A DNA stretch of 6,936 nucleotides from Treponema sp. (GCA_031281685.1 JAITFA010000088.1:1-6936); one strand, 5' to 3'; counted from the first letter of the stretch, positions 1-6,156 are shown. Numbers and translations are program-made. The notes: generated from the sequence alone by a model not told the origin.

Positions 1-1
1 T

Positions 2-118
2 GGAGCAACCGCTGGTTTTTCGGTAGGCATATTTATTGGAGGCATAATAAATACAATAAAGAGTATAAAATTATTACAAGAAGAAGAAAATAATGGGGTA
101 CGGCGTAACGGCACATAA
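2..118 (+). CDS. C-terminal fragment of an unidentified membrane-type protein (5' end outside window)
   Basis: An open frame enters from the left edge and ends at TAA 116-118. The 38 visible residues begin with a glycine-rich hydrophobic stretch (GFSVGIFIGGII) and finish with a charged, polar tail (KLLQEEENNGVRRNGT). This is compatible with the last transmembrane or membrane-inserting helix of a longer protein. The region is AT-rich (about 36% GC over bases 1-300, against about 57% in sampled lines of the flanking genes) and has the A/T-biased codons expected of a gene of that composition. Its end overlaps the next gene by 26 bases in a different frame. I do not recognise the family. A glycine-rich hydrophobic C-terminus followed by a tiny overlapping gene is reminiscent of toxin/immunity or small phage/mobile modules, but that is inference only. 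The other two forward frames are less convincing: one stops early, and the other gives a basic, low-complexity peptide ending at 93. Confidence 0.5.
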   Translation, partial: GATAGFSVGIFIGGIINTIKSIKLLQEEENNGVRRNGT

Positions 119-320
119 CAGGTCTGTTAAGGAAAAGATAGAAATTGACGAACCTTGTTATTTCAAAATGGAAGTATGTGATAATTTTATATTCAAAGAA
201 CCGGAGAAACTGTCGTGGAAAGGGACATTTTCTGAAAAAGAAGCGTATTGGGAAGCGCCCTCGGTTGAAATGGGATTAGAATTATTTGACTATGTAAGAA
301 ATAATATAATACAAAAATAA
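93..320 (+). CDS. Small acidic hypothetical protein (75 aa), possible partner of the upstream gene
   Basis: This is an ATG-to-TAA frame of 75 codons, in the same AT-rich composition as the upstream fragment. The ATG overlaps a TAA of another frame (TAATG, 91-95) and sits 26 bases inside the upstream gene. That suggests translational coupling, helped by a purine-rich GAAGAAGAA stretch just before it. The product has no signal peptide or membrane segment. It is rich in Glu, Lys and aromatic residues (KLSWKGTFSEKEAYWEAP, then a probable helix MGLELFDYVRN), so it looks like a small soluble alpha/beta protein. I recognise no domain. Size, charge and coupled position would suit an immunity or antitoxin-type protein, which is inference. 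It could also be the end of the upstream protein separated by a frameshift near the A-rich stretch at 81-92. The mature start could be a little further downstream. Confidence 0.5.
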   Translation: MGYGVTAHNRSVKEKIEIDEPCYFKMEVCDNFIFKEPEKLSWKGTFSEKEAYWEAPSVEMGLELFDYVRNNIIQK

Positions 321-381
321 AAGAGTACGCCCGCCGTCTGCTGTTCTTGTAGACTTAAGATTAACGTGAGTTCGATGTAAA

Positions 382-439
382 GTGTCAGACACCATATCTC
401 TAGGCCGCTTTCCGCAGCTAAAGCGTGGTGTCTGACGCC
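382..439. repeat. Nested palindromic (REP/BIME-like) element in the convergent intergenic region
   Basis: Two near-palindromic units face each other. GTGTCAGACAC at 382-392 is a perfect 5-1-5 palindrome, and GGTGTCTGACGCC at 427-439 is the same unit with one change. Together they form perfect 11-base arms, GTCAGACACCA (384-394) and TGGTGTCTGAC (426-436). Inside these lies a second inverted repeat, CGCTTT (406-411) with AAAGCG (420-425), directly abutting the right arm. The element lies just beyond the stop codon of the solute-binding protein gene and beyond the small + strand gene, close to the change in base composition. No T-run follows on either strand, so it is not a standard intrinsic terminator. 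It could still stabilise or end both converging transcripts. Similar palindromes occur in bacteria as dispersed REP elements, some tied to IS200/IS605-like (RAYT) transposases. Membership of such a family here is inference. Confidence 0.6.
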
Positions 440-454
440 AGCGCCGGATACTCG

Positions 455-2089
455 CTAGTTGGCGCGGCGGACGTTCTGCATGGGCAGCATCCACAGCCAC
501 GCGGCGCTGATTGCCACGCCGGTGTAGCGGCGGTTGAGAACGCTCTGTTTGGTGGGATAATCAAAGATGATGTACGGGACATCGTTGACGATGATATCCA
601 TCAGTTGCTTCTGTATCTCAAAACGACGCGCAGGATCAACCGTAACGCGCTGCGCCTCAATGAGGCTGTCCACCTCCGGCTTACTGTAGGCCGCGGCATT
701 ATAGCCGTTTTCACCCACCTGACTGGAGTGGTACAGTATCTCGATGTTGGCGTTAATATCGGGGTAGTCAGCTTCCCAGCCCGCGAAGATCATGTCGTAA
801 TCGCGCTTGCCGTCAGCATCAAACACGCCGCCCGCCTGATAGGTGCTTTGCTCCTCGTTGGATAGCCGCTGTATCTCGACATTGATGTTAAGCGGGGCAA
901 GGGCGTTTTGCAGAAACAGCGCCCGTGAGTTTGATAGGGATGCGGAATTGATGATCACCGAGCAGCTAAAACCGTTGGGGTAGGCTGACTGGGCAAGGTA
1001 CTCCCGCGCTTTGTTGAGGTCATAGGCATAAGACGGCGCGGCGCTGAGGTAGGAGCGCCACTGCGCGGCGTTATCGCCGTAGAGCGCGGTTCCAAAGGGT
1101 AGTACCGTGCCGGCGGAACCAGCGGTTTTGACGATGTTGCGCTGGAACTCAGGCAGGTTCAGCGCGTGGTACACGGCTTTGCGGACATTGGCGTCGTCAA
1201 AAGGGGCGCGCTGTGTGTTAAAGGCAAGGTAGGTGAGGCTGTAGGTATCAACGCTGGTGAGCGTGAGGTTGGGGTCGGCGGCAAGCTGGTCGATCATGTC
1301 CAGCGGCGGGTTGATCGTGAAGTCAACGCTGCCGTCGCGCATGGCAATGACCCGCGTGGTGTCTTCCGGGATAATCTTGAATACAAGCGTGTCGATGATG
1401 TTCGCCGCAGCCACAGTCTTGTTCCAGTAGTTCGTGTTCCGTTTCAGCACAACTTCCTGTCCGCTTGTCCAGCTCTGGTACACAAAGGGTCCGGTGGCGA
1501 TGATGCCGCCGCTCGCCGTGCCGAAATCAGCCGCATGGCGCTCAAAATACGCCTTACTGATGATCCTGCCGCCAGCGGTTGTGGGGTAATACTTGAACGT
1601 GGCGGAGGGGTTGCGGAGCTTGATCGTCAACTGCCACGGGGCGGTCTGGGTAAAGCTCTCGACATCCTCATACAGCCACGAGAAGTAAGTGCCGCCGTCA
1701 GGGTCCTGCACGCGCTTAAGTGAAAAGATCACGTCGTCCATGGTCATGGGCGTGCCGTCGGAGAACACGATGTCGTCGCGTACCTCGTAGACATAGGTGA
1801 GATCATCGACCTGCCTCCAGCTTTTAGCAAGCTGCGGTACAATGTTGCTATTCTCGTCAAGGGTAACAAGCCCCTCGGTGATCTGGTTAATCACCGGATT
1901 AGTGGTAAAGTCCCACGCGAGTCCCGGATCAACGGCTGCAATGTCCTCGTTGAGGCTCACGGTAAAGGTAATGCCGGAAGTCACGGCAGTAGCGGCGCTT
2001 CCAGTCCGGTTCTGGCTTCCCCGCGCAAACATTGCGCTGGTAAGCAGAACAAAAGTGATAGATAAGGCAAACAATCGTTTTGTTATCAT
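455..2089 (-). CDS. ABC transporter substrate-binding protein, family 5 (oligopeptide/dipeptide type)
   Basis: Periplasmic solute-binding component of an Opp/Dpp-type ABC importer (SBP_bac_5 family), expected to capture peptides or related solutes. It is 544 aa from the chosen start, normal for the family. Residues about 1-22 form a signal peptide (basic MITKR, hydrophobic core, AMFA cleavage site). There is no lipobox cysteine, unlike many spirochaete binding proteins. The family signature FSDGTPMTMDDVIFSLKR lies near residues 109-126, after the typical ITEGLVTLDENSNIVPQLAKSW stretch. The start is the second ATG (2089), because GGAGG lies 8 bases upstream; the earlier ATG at 2104 overlaps that ribosome binding site. 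It lies 81 bases after rimO on the same strand and could be read from it or from its own promoter. No permease or ATPase gene is visible, and downstream comes a palindromic element, then AT-rich DNA. The ligand cannot be told from sequence. Confidence 0.93.
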   Translation of the reverse strand: MITKRLFALSITFVLLTSAMFARGSQNRTGSAATAVTSGITFTVSLNEDIAAVDPGLAWDFTTNPVINQITEGLVTLDENSNIVPQLAKSWRQVDDLTYVYEVRDDIVFSDGTPMTMDDVIFSLKRVQDPDGGTYFSWLYEDVESFTQTAPWQLTIKLRNPSATFKYYPTTAGGRIISKAYFERHAADFGTASGGIIATGPFVYQSWTSGQEVVLKRNTNYWNKTVAAANIIDTLVFKIIPEDTTRVIAMRDGSVDFTINPPLDMIDQLAADPNLTLTSVDTYSLTYLAFNTQRAPFDDANVRKAVYHALNLPEFQRNIVKTAGSAGTVLPFGTALYGDNAAQWRSYLSAAPSYAYDLNKAREYLAQSAYPNGFSCSVIINSASLSNSRALFLQNALAPLNINVEIQRLSNEEQSTYQAGGVFDADGKRDYDMIFAGWEADYPDINANIEILYHSSQVGENGYNAAAYSKPEVDSLIEAQRVTVDPARRFEIQKQLMDIIVNDVPYIIFDYPTKQSVLNRRYTGVAISAAWLWMLPMQNVRRAN

Positions 2090-2170
2090 CTTGTCATCCT
2101 CCATAAGAATAATACCTATCTTACAAAATCGAGCGGATTTATGGAAGGCTGATGTATCGCTGGTACTTGG
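2090..2170 (-). promoter_or_regulatory. rimO to binding-protein spacer, possible weak promoter
   Basis: This 81-base gap separates the rimO stop from the binding-protein start, much longer than the other gaps in the group, so it may hold a separate promoter. The minus strand has -10-like hexamers TAAGAT (2123-2118) and TATTAT (2114-2109), but no convincing -35 at the right distance: TTCCAT lies 17 bases before TAAGAT and matches poorly. No hairpin with a T-run, hence no intrinsic terminator for rimO, was seen here. Confidence 0.25.
2098..2102 (-). promoter_or_regulatory. Ribosome binding site deciding the binding-protein start
   Basis: GGAGG on the minus strand, 8 bases before the ATG at 2089-2087. 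It favours that ATG over the one at 2104-2102, which overlaps the site and has no good Shine-Dalgarno sequence of its own. Confidence 0.75.
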
Positions 2171-3463
2171 TTATACCCGCATATCCAGATCAATACCAGC
2201 GCGGGCAACGATCTTGCCGGTAACGAAGTCGCCGACCGCAAGCCGCGTGTCACTCGTGATGACTGTTGCACCGTCCACCTCTGGGGCCTGACAGAACAGG
2301 CGTCCCAGATAGAGGCCCTCTTCCGAGTCAATCGCTTCTTCAACAAGCGCATCCAGCCGCCTGCCAACAAAGCGTTCCATCCGTTTTTCGCTGATGGGCG
2401 TTTGCCGTTCCTCAACAATCGCTTTACGCTCAATAGCAAGGCGTTTAGGTATGCGGTTCTTCATGCTATAGGCCGGAGTATTCTCCTCGCGGGAGTAGGT
2501 GAAACAGCCGACCCAGTCAAGACGCGCCTCAGCCTGAAAATCAAGCAGCGCCTGAAAGTCCGCGCTCGTCTCGCCCGGAAAACCCAGCAGAAACGTGGAA
2601 CGGAGCGCGGCATCCGGCAAGGCGTCCCGTATCCGCTGGATAAGATTATGGTAGGACTCGGCATTACCCTGCCTGTTCATGGCGCGGAGTATGGCTGTTG
2701 AGCCATGCTGAAAGGGAATGTCGAAGTAAGGCAGAAAACGATTGTCCCTACTGATGGTGTCAAGAATGTCAAGGGGAAAGTGATCGGGGTGTATATAAAG
2801 CAGCCTCACCCAGAACCGGCCATCAAGCCGCGCTATCGCCTCAAGAAGCGCGGGAAGCTGGCTATCGGCGCTATTGTTTGCGCTTTTCCCGAACGAGCCG
2901 ATATCCTGCCCAATGAGGCAAAGCTCACGGATGCCCCGCGCTATAAGCTGACGGCACTCTTCCACAATATCCAGTATGGGCCGTGAGTGGAGCGGCCCCC
3001 GAATCAGAGGAATGGCGCAGAAGGAACAACGATTGTTACAGCCCTCGCTGATTTTGATATACGCGGAACCCGGTAAGGAAAGAAGCGGCCTCTGACCCGG
3101 AACAACCGGAGTTCCAGTCACGGCGCTACCGGTCAGTCTGGACGCAACCTCAGTGATTTGGGCAAGGTCGTTATTACCAAACAGGCAATCCGCTTCGGCA
3201 AGCTCAATCTCGCCCGCATAACGTTGGGCAAGACAGCCAGCAAGAATGAGCTTCTTGTCAGGAAACAATTTCCGCCAAGCAAGAACCGCGTTAATCGACT
3301 CCCGTTTGGCGCTTTCGATAAAACCACAAGAATTAATGATGATGAGGTCAGCATCTTCCGGCTTATCAGTCGCGAGCCATGCGGCCCCGTTGAGATGAGC
3401 CATCATGGTTTCCGCGTCAACCTGATTTTTTACACAGCCAAAGGGATCAAGGTAATAACGCAA
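2171..3463 (-). CDS. rimO: Ribosomal protein S12 methylthiotransferase RimO
   Basis: Radical-SAM enzyme that adds a methylthio group to the conserved aspartate of ribosomal protein S12 (Asp88/89) in the cytoplasm. It is 430 aa, normal length. The N-terminal UPF0004 domain has the three cluster cysteines C10 (FGCVKNQVDAE), C46 (INSCGFIESAKRES) and C77 (AGCLAQRY). The radical-SAM domain has CxxxCxxC at C142, C146 and C149 (EGCNNRCSFCAIP). A TRAM domain occupies about 362-430 and includes the RimO-typical QAPEVDGA. The GCxKNxVD motif, the QD of LIGQDIGSFG and the QAPEVDG tail favour RimO over the tRNA enzyme MiaB. The start is a TTG at 3463-3461: the frame is closed by a stop two codons upstream, and the next ATG lies beyond the essential C10. 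It begins 3 bases after the rodZ stop (TAA CAA TTG) with only a weak ribosome binding site, so translation is probably coupled to rodZ. Confidence 0.96.
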   Translation of the reverse strand: MRYYLDPFGCVKNQVDAETMMAHLNGAAWLATDKPEDADLIIINSCGFIESAKRESINAVLAWRKLFPDKKLILAGCLAQRYAGEIELAEADCLFGNNDLAQITEVASRLTGSAVTGTPVVPGQRPLLSLPGSAYIKISEGCNNRCSFCAIPLIRGPLHSRPILDIVEECRQLIARGIRELCLIGQDIGSFGKSANNSADSQLPALLEAIARLDGRFWVRLLYIHPDHFPLDILDTISRDNRFLPYFDIPFQHGSTAILRAMNRQGNAESYHNLIQRIRDALPDAALRSTFLLGFPGETSADFQALLDFQAEARLDWVGCFTYSREENTPAYSMKNRIPKRLAIERKAIVEERQTPISEKRMERFVGRRLDALVEEAIDSEEGLYLGRLFCQAPEVDGATVITSDTRLAVGDFVTGKIVARAGIDLDMRV

Positions 3464-3466
3464 TTG

Positions 3467-4597
3467 TTATAACCGTATCATCACAAGCCGGTAACGGCCG
3501 TCGTTATCTCTTACCCAGCGGATATCCACCACCGCAACCTCGCCCGCGCCACCCAGTTCCACCGGCACAGTACGCCCGCCGCCTATAACTTGTATCTTCG
3601 TTACAGCGGCATTGGAGGCCCATAGCCGAATCCCGTTTTGCGCCTGCATATTGAGCGCATCCCCTCGCTGGAAGTATTGTTCGTTCCGATCCTGCCGGTC
3701 CCGCTCATACAGAATTTCCCAACGGAACATACAATACCCTTGAAAGGCTACTTCCATTGTAAAAGGATAAGCATTTGCCGAGGACAATATCTGCGTCGCG
3801 TTAGTCAAGCCAGTATTATCAGGCAAGGCCATCGCGCTTAACAAGGCAGGCGCGGGAACCGGCTCCGAAGACTCGACAGAAGCGCCACTATAAAAAGGCA
3901 GGGTGCTATCCATCTCAAAACGCAAAAGTGCGCCAGATTCCCCGGCGTTTTTATCAAAATCAGACGCGGTGATCCGCAGTTCACCCATGCCGTCGTTGTT
4001 GAGGTCAACCCGAACCTCCTGACTGAGGTCAAGAATGATTCCACCCGCTGGCGTCGTAATCGTTACCGCATCTCCTACATTACTCAGACGCAGAGTGTAC
4101 TGGCTATCCCCATAAGGGATTACGATTGAGTCTCCCGGATAGAAACGCCGTTCCAATGCGCCTTCATTAAGCGCATATTCTACAGGTTTGCGAGTTTCTG
4201 TAACAATCGGCGCTTTAACGCGGGGAAGGTACAGAAAGTAATAGACCCCACCTCCAGCCGCAGCAAGCCCTATGACAAGGATAAACGCGCCAAGCAACAT
4301 TTTAAAGGGAAGTGTGGAACCTCGCGGTGTTATAAGCTGGTTTATGGGGTCAGGTTGGTCCTGAATCTTACCGCTCCGGTATTGAAACAACAGTTCCTTA
4401 TTATCAAGTCCCAGGTATTCGCCATAGTTTTTGAGAAAGCCAAGAATATACGGTTCACCAGGGAAAACATCAAATCGTTCCTCTTCAAGCGCTCTGAGAT
4501 ACTGAATGGAGATATGGATGTCCATACTCACTTGTTCAAACGTATACCCTTTTCCCTCACGAGTCATTTTCAAAGTGTTTCCCAGAGATTCCGCCAC
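3467..4597 (-). CDS. rodZ: RodZ-like cell-shape protein (HTH, one membrane span, DUF4115-like tail)
   Basis: Bitopic inner-membrane protein expected to link the MreB cytoskeleton to the cell-wall synthesis machinery. Residue numbers are from the GTG start (376 aa). Residues about 4-70 are a Cro/CI-type helix-turn-helix of the RodZ (HTH_25) kind, with the characteristic YLRALEEERFDVFPGEPY and GFLKNYGEYLGLD. A linker follows, then one membrane span at about 100-123 (MLLGAFILVIGLAAAGGGVYY), then an outside region. Its end (about 308-365, RGDALNMQAQNGIRLWASNA onwards) resembles DUF4115. The periplasmic part also contains DLNNDGMGEL (about 198-207), like a calcium-binding loop. The GTG at 4597 is chosen because GGAGG lies 5 bases upstream. 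The ATG at 4609 overlaps that site and lacks its own, but cannot be excluded and would add four residues. It sits between lolA and rimO in a tight operon. Confidence 0.88.
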   Translation of the reverse strand: MAESLGNTLKMTREGKGYTFEQVSMDIHISIQYLRALEEERFDVFPGEPYILGFLKNYGEYLGLDNKELLFQYRSGKIQDQPDPINQLITPRGSTLPFKMLLGAFILVIGLAAAGGGVYYFLYLPRVKAPIVTETRKPVEYALNEGALERRFYPGDSIVIPYGDSQYTLRLSNVGDAVTITTPAGGIILDLSQEVRVDLNNDGMGELRITASDFDKNAGESGALLRFEMDSTLPFYSGASVESSEPVPAPALLSAMALPDNTGLTNATQILSSANAYPFTMEVAFQGYCMFRWEILYERDRQDRNEQYFQRGDALNMQAQNGIRLWASNAAVTKIQVIGGGRTVPVELGGAGEVAVVDIRWVRDNDGRYRLVMIRL

Positions 4598-4602
4598 AGT
4601 TC

Positions 4603-4607
4603 CCTCC
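4603..4607 (-). promoter_or_regulatory. Ribosome binding site suggesting the GTG start of rodZ
   Basis: GGAGG on the minus strand, 5 bases (GAACT) before GTG 4597-4595. The alternative ATG 4609-4607 overlaps it and is preceded by an A/T-rich stretch without a clear Shine-Dalgarno sequence. Confidence 0.55.
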
Positions 4608-4617
4608 ATACTAAAAT

Positions 4618-4632
4618 AAGAAATTCTTTCTT
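4618..4632. repeat. Short AT-rich inverted repeat between lolA and rodZ
   Basis: AAGAAA (4618-4623) and TTTCTT (4627-4632) form a perfect 6-3-6 inverted repeat in the lolA-rodZ gap. It is too AT-rich and short to be a strong terminator, has no T-run after it, and may be chance. The minus strand AAGAAAG might act as a distant purine-rich ribosome-binding element. Confidence 0.25.
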
Positions 4633-4636
4633 AATA

Positions 4637-5308
4637 CTAATCGGTATCCCGGAATAAAAAATTGTTGTACATATTAGCCGTGGCTGGCGCGTCATAGACA
4701 AAACGCTGATCAGAGAATCCTTGATTGATCCTGATGTCAGTGAAGTCAAAGCGTACCAGCATATCTGTACTGGTACGTCCCTCAATGCGTCGTATGAGAC
4801 GGCTTTCGGGGTTAATATTGAGAATAATTTCCCGAAAGTTCTCAGAATTTGAACGCCTCGTAAGCCGTAGTTTAACAACCTGTTCACTAGAGCCGCTTTC
4901 AAGGGTCTGTGCCCCAGGGCCGGTAACATAGGCCGCCACATAGTTCTGCCGGAGCTTGCTCAGACCTTGGGCGCTGGCAAGGGATGCCCCGCTCATGCCA
5001 CCACTCACGTCTTGCGTCATCACAGCACGGTACTCCGGCAGATAGATCGTCAGCGACTGGCCATTAAACACAATAACCTGATTCGCCGGACGGGTAAAGT
5101 CAATACGCAGGAGCGACGGCTCAAGGTGGCTAACCGTGCCAACAAGGTCGGTACTGCCAGAACGAATGGCGATCCTCGCCTCATAGTCATGGATACCGCT
5201 ATACCGCTCGCTCACCATAGCCAGATAACGTTCCGCAGTAACGATTTCTTGGGCGAACAGGGACGCCGCTAAGAAAACGAACATAACGCTCATAAATCTT
5301 TGTTTCAT
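4637..5308 (-). CDS. lolA: LolA-like periplasmic outer-membrane lipoprotein carrier
   Basis: Probable periplasmic chaperone that carries lipoproteins from the inner to the outer membrane, or a LolA-fold relative. It is 223 aa, close to LolA's usual 200-220. A signal peptide covers about residues 1-19 (MKQRF, hydrophobic core, SLFA cleavage before QE). The mature protein has the LolA pattern of repeated beta strands: VGTVSHLEPSLLRIDF (about 56-71), VIVFNGQSLTIYLPEYRAVM (about 78-97), a flexible Gly/Ser segment (about 102-115), then late strands including SRLIRRIEGR and VRFDFTDIRINQGFSDQRFVYDAP (about 185-208). The segments PSLLRIDF, VFNGQSLTIYLPE and DFTDIRINQGFSDQRFVYDAP match the family's usual layout. 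ATG 5308 has no strong Shine-Dalgarno sequence; M6 is an alternative start. It is the first gene of the lolA-rodZ-rimO group, divergent from vanY. No lolB is visible. The family is fairly certain, the exact cargo is not. Confidence 0.82.
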   Translation of the reverse strand: MKQRFMSVMFVFLAASLFAQEIVTAERYLAMVSERYSGIHDYEARIAIRSGSTDLVGTVSHLEPSLLRIDFTRPANQVIVFNGQSLTIYLPEYRAVMTQDVSGGMSGASLASAQGLSKLRQNYVAAYVTGPGAQTLESGSSEQVVKLRLTRRSNSENFREIILNINPESRLIRRIEGRTSTDMLVRFDFTDIRINQGFSDQRFVYDAPATANMYNNFLFRDTD

Positions 5309-5381
5309 AGGTCGATACTATCTTAAAGCGCTTGTGAAACACAAGATTCTTTGATAAAGAAAAGACTTTTAGGAAAAACTT
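5309..5381. promoter_or_regulatory. Divergent promoter region between lolA and vanY with operator-like dyads
   Basis: This 73-base spacer must drive the minus-strand lolA group and the plus-strand vanY-der pair, unless they are read from outside the window. It contains a perfect 6-3-6 inverted repeat CTTGTG-AAA-CACAAG (5331-5345), and next to it a perfect 8-base palindrome AAGCGCTT (5326-5333). Hexamers around them are only weakly promoter-like. On the + strand, TTGTGA (5332-5337) is followed after 17 bases by TAAAGA. On the minus strand, TTGTGT is followed after 18 bases by TAGTAT, which would leave almost no leader. A regulator site overlapping both promoters is possible but unproven. Confidence 0.4.
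5371..5374 (+). promoter_or_regulatory. Ribosome binding site of vanY
   Basis: AGGA, 7 bases before the ATG at 5382, in an A-rich context. It supports that start. Confidence 0.6.
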
Positions 5382-6131
5382 ATGAACAAAAAGAAAACAC
5401 TATCCGCCCTTTGCGCAGTCTTGGCCCTATGTTGTTATCATGTTGAGGCGCAGGACCTGGATCGCGTCCTTCGCGTGGCGGGAACCCCGCCTGAGTATGC
5501 CCGCGCCATTCGCGCTGGCGGGCAAGCCTTTATGAGCGACCTTCAGGTCTGTCTGAGCGGCGACTCTTATCTCCGCTATCTCGTGGATAAACAGCACGGA
5601 CTGCCGGACAGCTACGAGCCGGACGACCTTGTTGAACTGCGCGGCGGCTCTTACACCATACTGGAGCGGGGCATGTATCTGCGCCGCTCAGCCGCGCTTG
5701 CGCTGGAAGAACTTGCCGCTGCTGCCAAAGCCGACGGCGTTACCCTGATGGCTTCCTCCGCCTATCGTCCCTACAGCCATCAGGAGCGCACTTATGCCCG
5801 CAATGTTCGGGAAATGGGGCAACGGGAGGCGGATCGCGCCTCAGCCCGCCCCGGGCATAGTCAGCACCAGCTTGGGCTGGTGGTTGACTTTGGCTCTATC
5901 ACCGACGCCTTTGCCGAAACCCGCGCTGGTCGCTGGATACTGGCGAACGCGAGTCGCTTTGGCTGGTCGCTCTCTTTTCCCCAAGGCTATGAAAATATCA
6001 CTGGCTACAAGTGGGAAAGCTGGCACTACCGCTATGTGGGGCGTAATCTCACATACTTCATTGACACTTGGTTCGGCGGTATACAGCAGTACGCGCTCCA
6101 GTTTATCCATGAGTGGGAACAAGGGCGCTGA
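5382..6131 (+). CDS. VanY-type D-alanyl-D-alanine carboxypeptidase, peptidase M15B, exported
   Basis: Zinc peptidase that removes the terminal D-Ala from peptidoglycan stem peptides in the periplasm. It is 249 aa. A signal peptide covers about residues 1-23 (MNKKK, hydrophobic core, VEA cleavage before QD). The CC at 17-18 is a poor lipobox. The M15B core is complete: SAYRPYSHQ (126-134); SxHxxGxxxD in PGHSQHQLGLVVDFGS with zinc ligands H162 and D169; and ExWH in KWESWHYRYVG with catalytic E212 and zinc ligand H215. GLVVD has Val where GLAVD is more usual. Residues 24-120 form an N-terminal extension typical of VanY/DacB-like proteins. A resistance role is unlikely from context, since no vanA, vanH, vanX or two-component genes are next to it; wall remodelling fits better. 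It is divergent from lolA and 50 bases upstream of der, probably co-transcribed. Confidence 0.92.
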   Translation: MNKKKTLSALCAVLALCCYHVEAQDLDRVLRVAGTPPEYARAIRAGGQAFMSDLQVCLSGDSYLRYLVDKQHGLPDSYEPDDLVELRGGSYTILERGMYLRRSAALALEELAAAAKADGVTLMASSAYRPYSHQERTYARNVREMGQREADRASARPGHSQHQLGLVVDFGSITDAFAETRAGRWILANASRFGWSLSFPQGYENITGYKWESWHYRYVGRNLTYFIDTWFGGIQQYALQFIHEWEQGR

Positions 6132-6135
6132 TCAA

Positions 6136-6156
6136 TGTCCTTGATAGACAGGGACA
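6136..6156 (+). other. Short hairpin between vanY and der (weak terminator or processing site)
   Basis: TGTCCTTG (6136-6143) can pair with CAGGGACA (6149-6156), 8 pairs including one G-U, with a 5-base loop. It starts 5 bases after the vanY stop. It is followed by ATTTGGCTATTCTT and not a true T-run, so it is at most a leaky terminator, or a structure that sets the ratio of vanY to der message. Confidence 0.3.

Noticed and set aside
321..454. Intrinsic terminator for the converging genes
   Set aside because: The strong dyad at 382-439 has no T-run on either side on either strand, so it is reported as a repeat and not as a terminator.
425..865. Open + strand frame antisense to the end of the binding-protein gene
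   Set aside because: It lies wholly opposite a well-supported family 5 binding protein, has no recognisable domain, and its frame is what GC-rich antisense sequence produces by chance.
1166..1723. 185-codon + strand frame antisense to the middle of the binding-protein gene
   Set aside because: Composition is Val/Gly/Arg-rich antisense shadow; no domain, no ribosome binding site, full overlap with a confident gene.
2116..2439. Minus strand frame overlapping the 3' part of rimO
   Set aside because: It overlaps the TRAM domain of rimO in another frame, gives a basic low-complexity product and has no family features.
2171..3463. MiaB (tRNA methylthiotransferase) as the identity of the radical-SAM gene
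   Set aside because: The GCxKNxVD motif, IGQDIGSFG and QAPEVDG tail are RimO-like, and the length of 430 aa fits RimO.
5382..6131. VanY as part of a glycopeptide-resistance cluster
   Set aside because: No vanA, vanH, vanX or sensor/regulator genes lie nearby; the neighbours are housekeeping genes, so wall remodelling is the simpler role.
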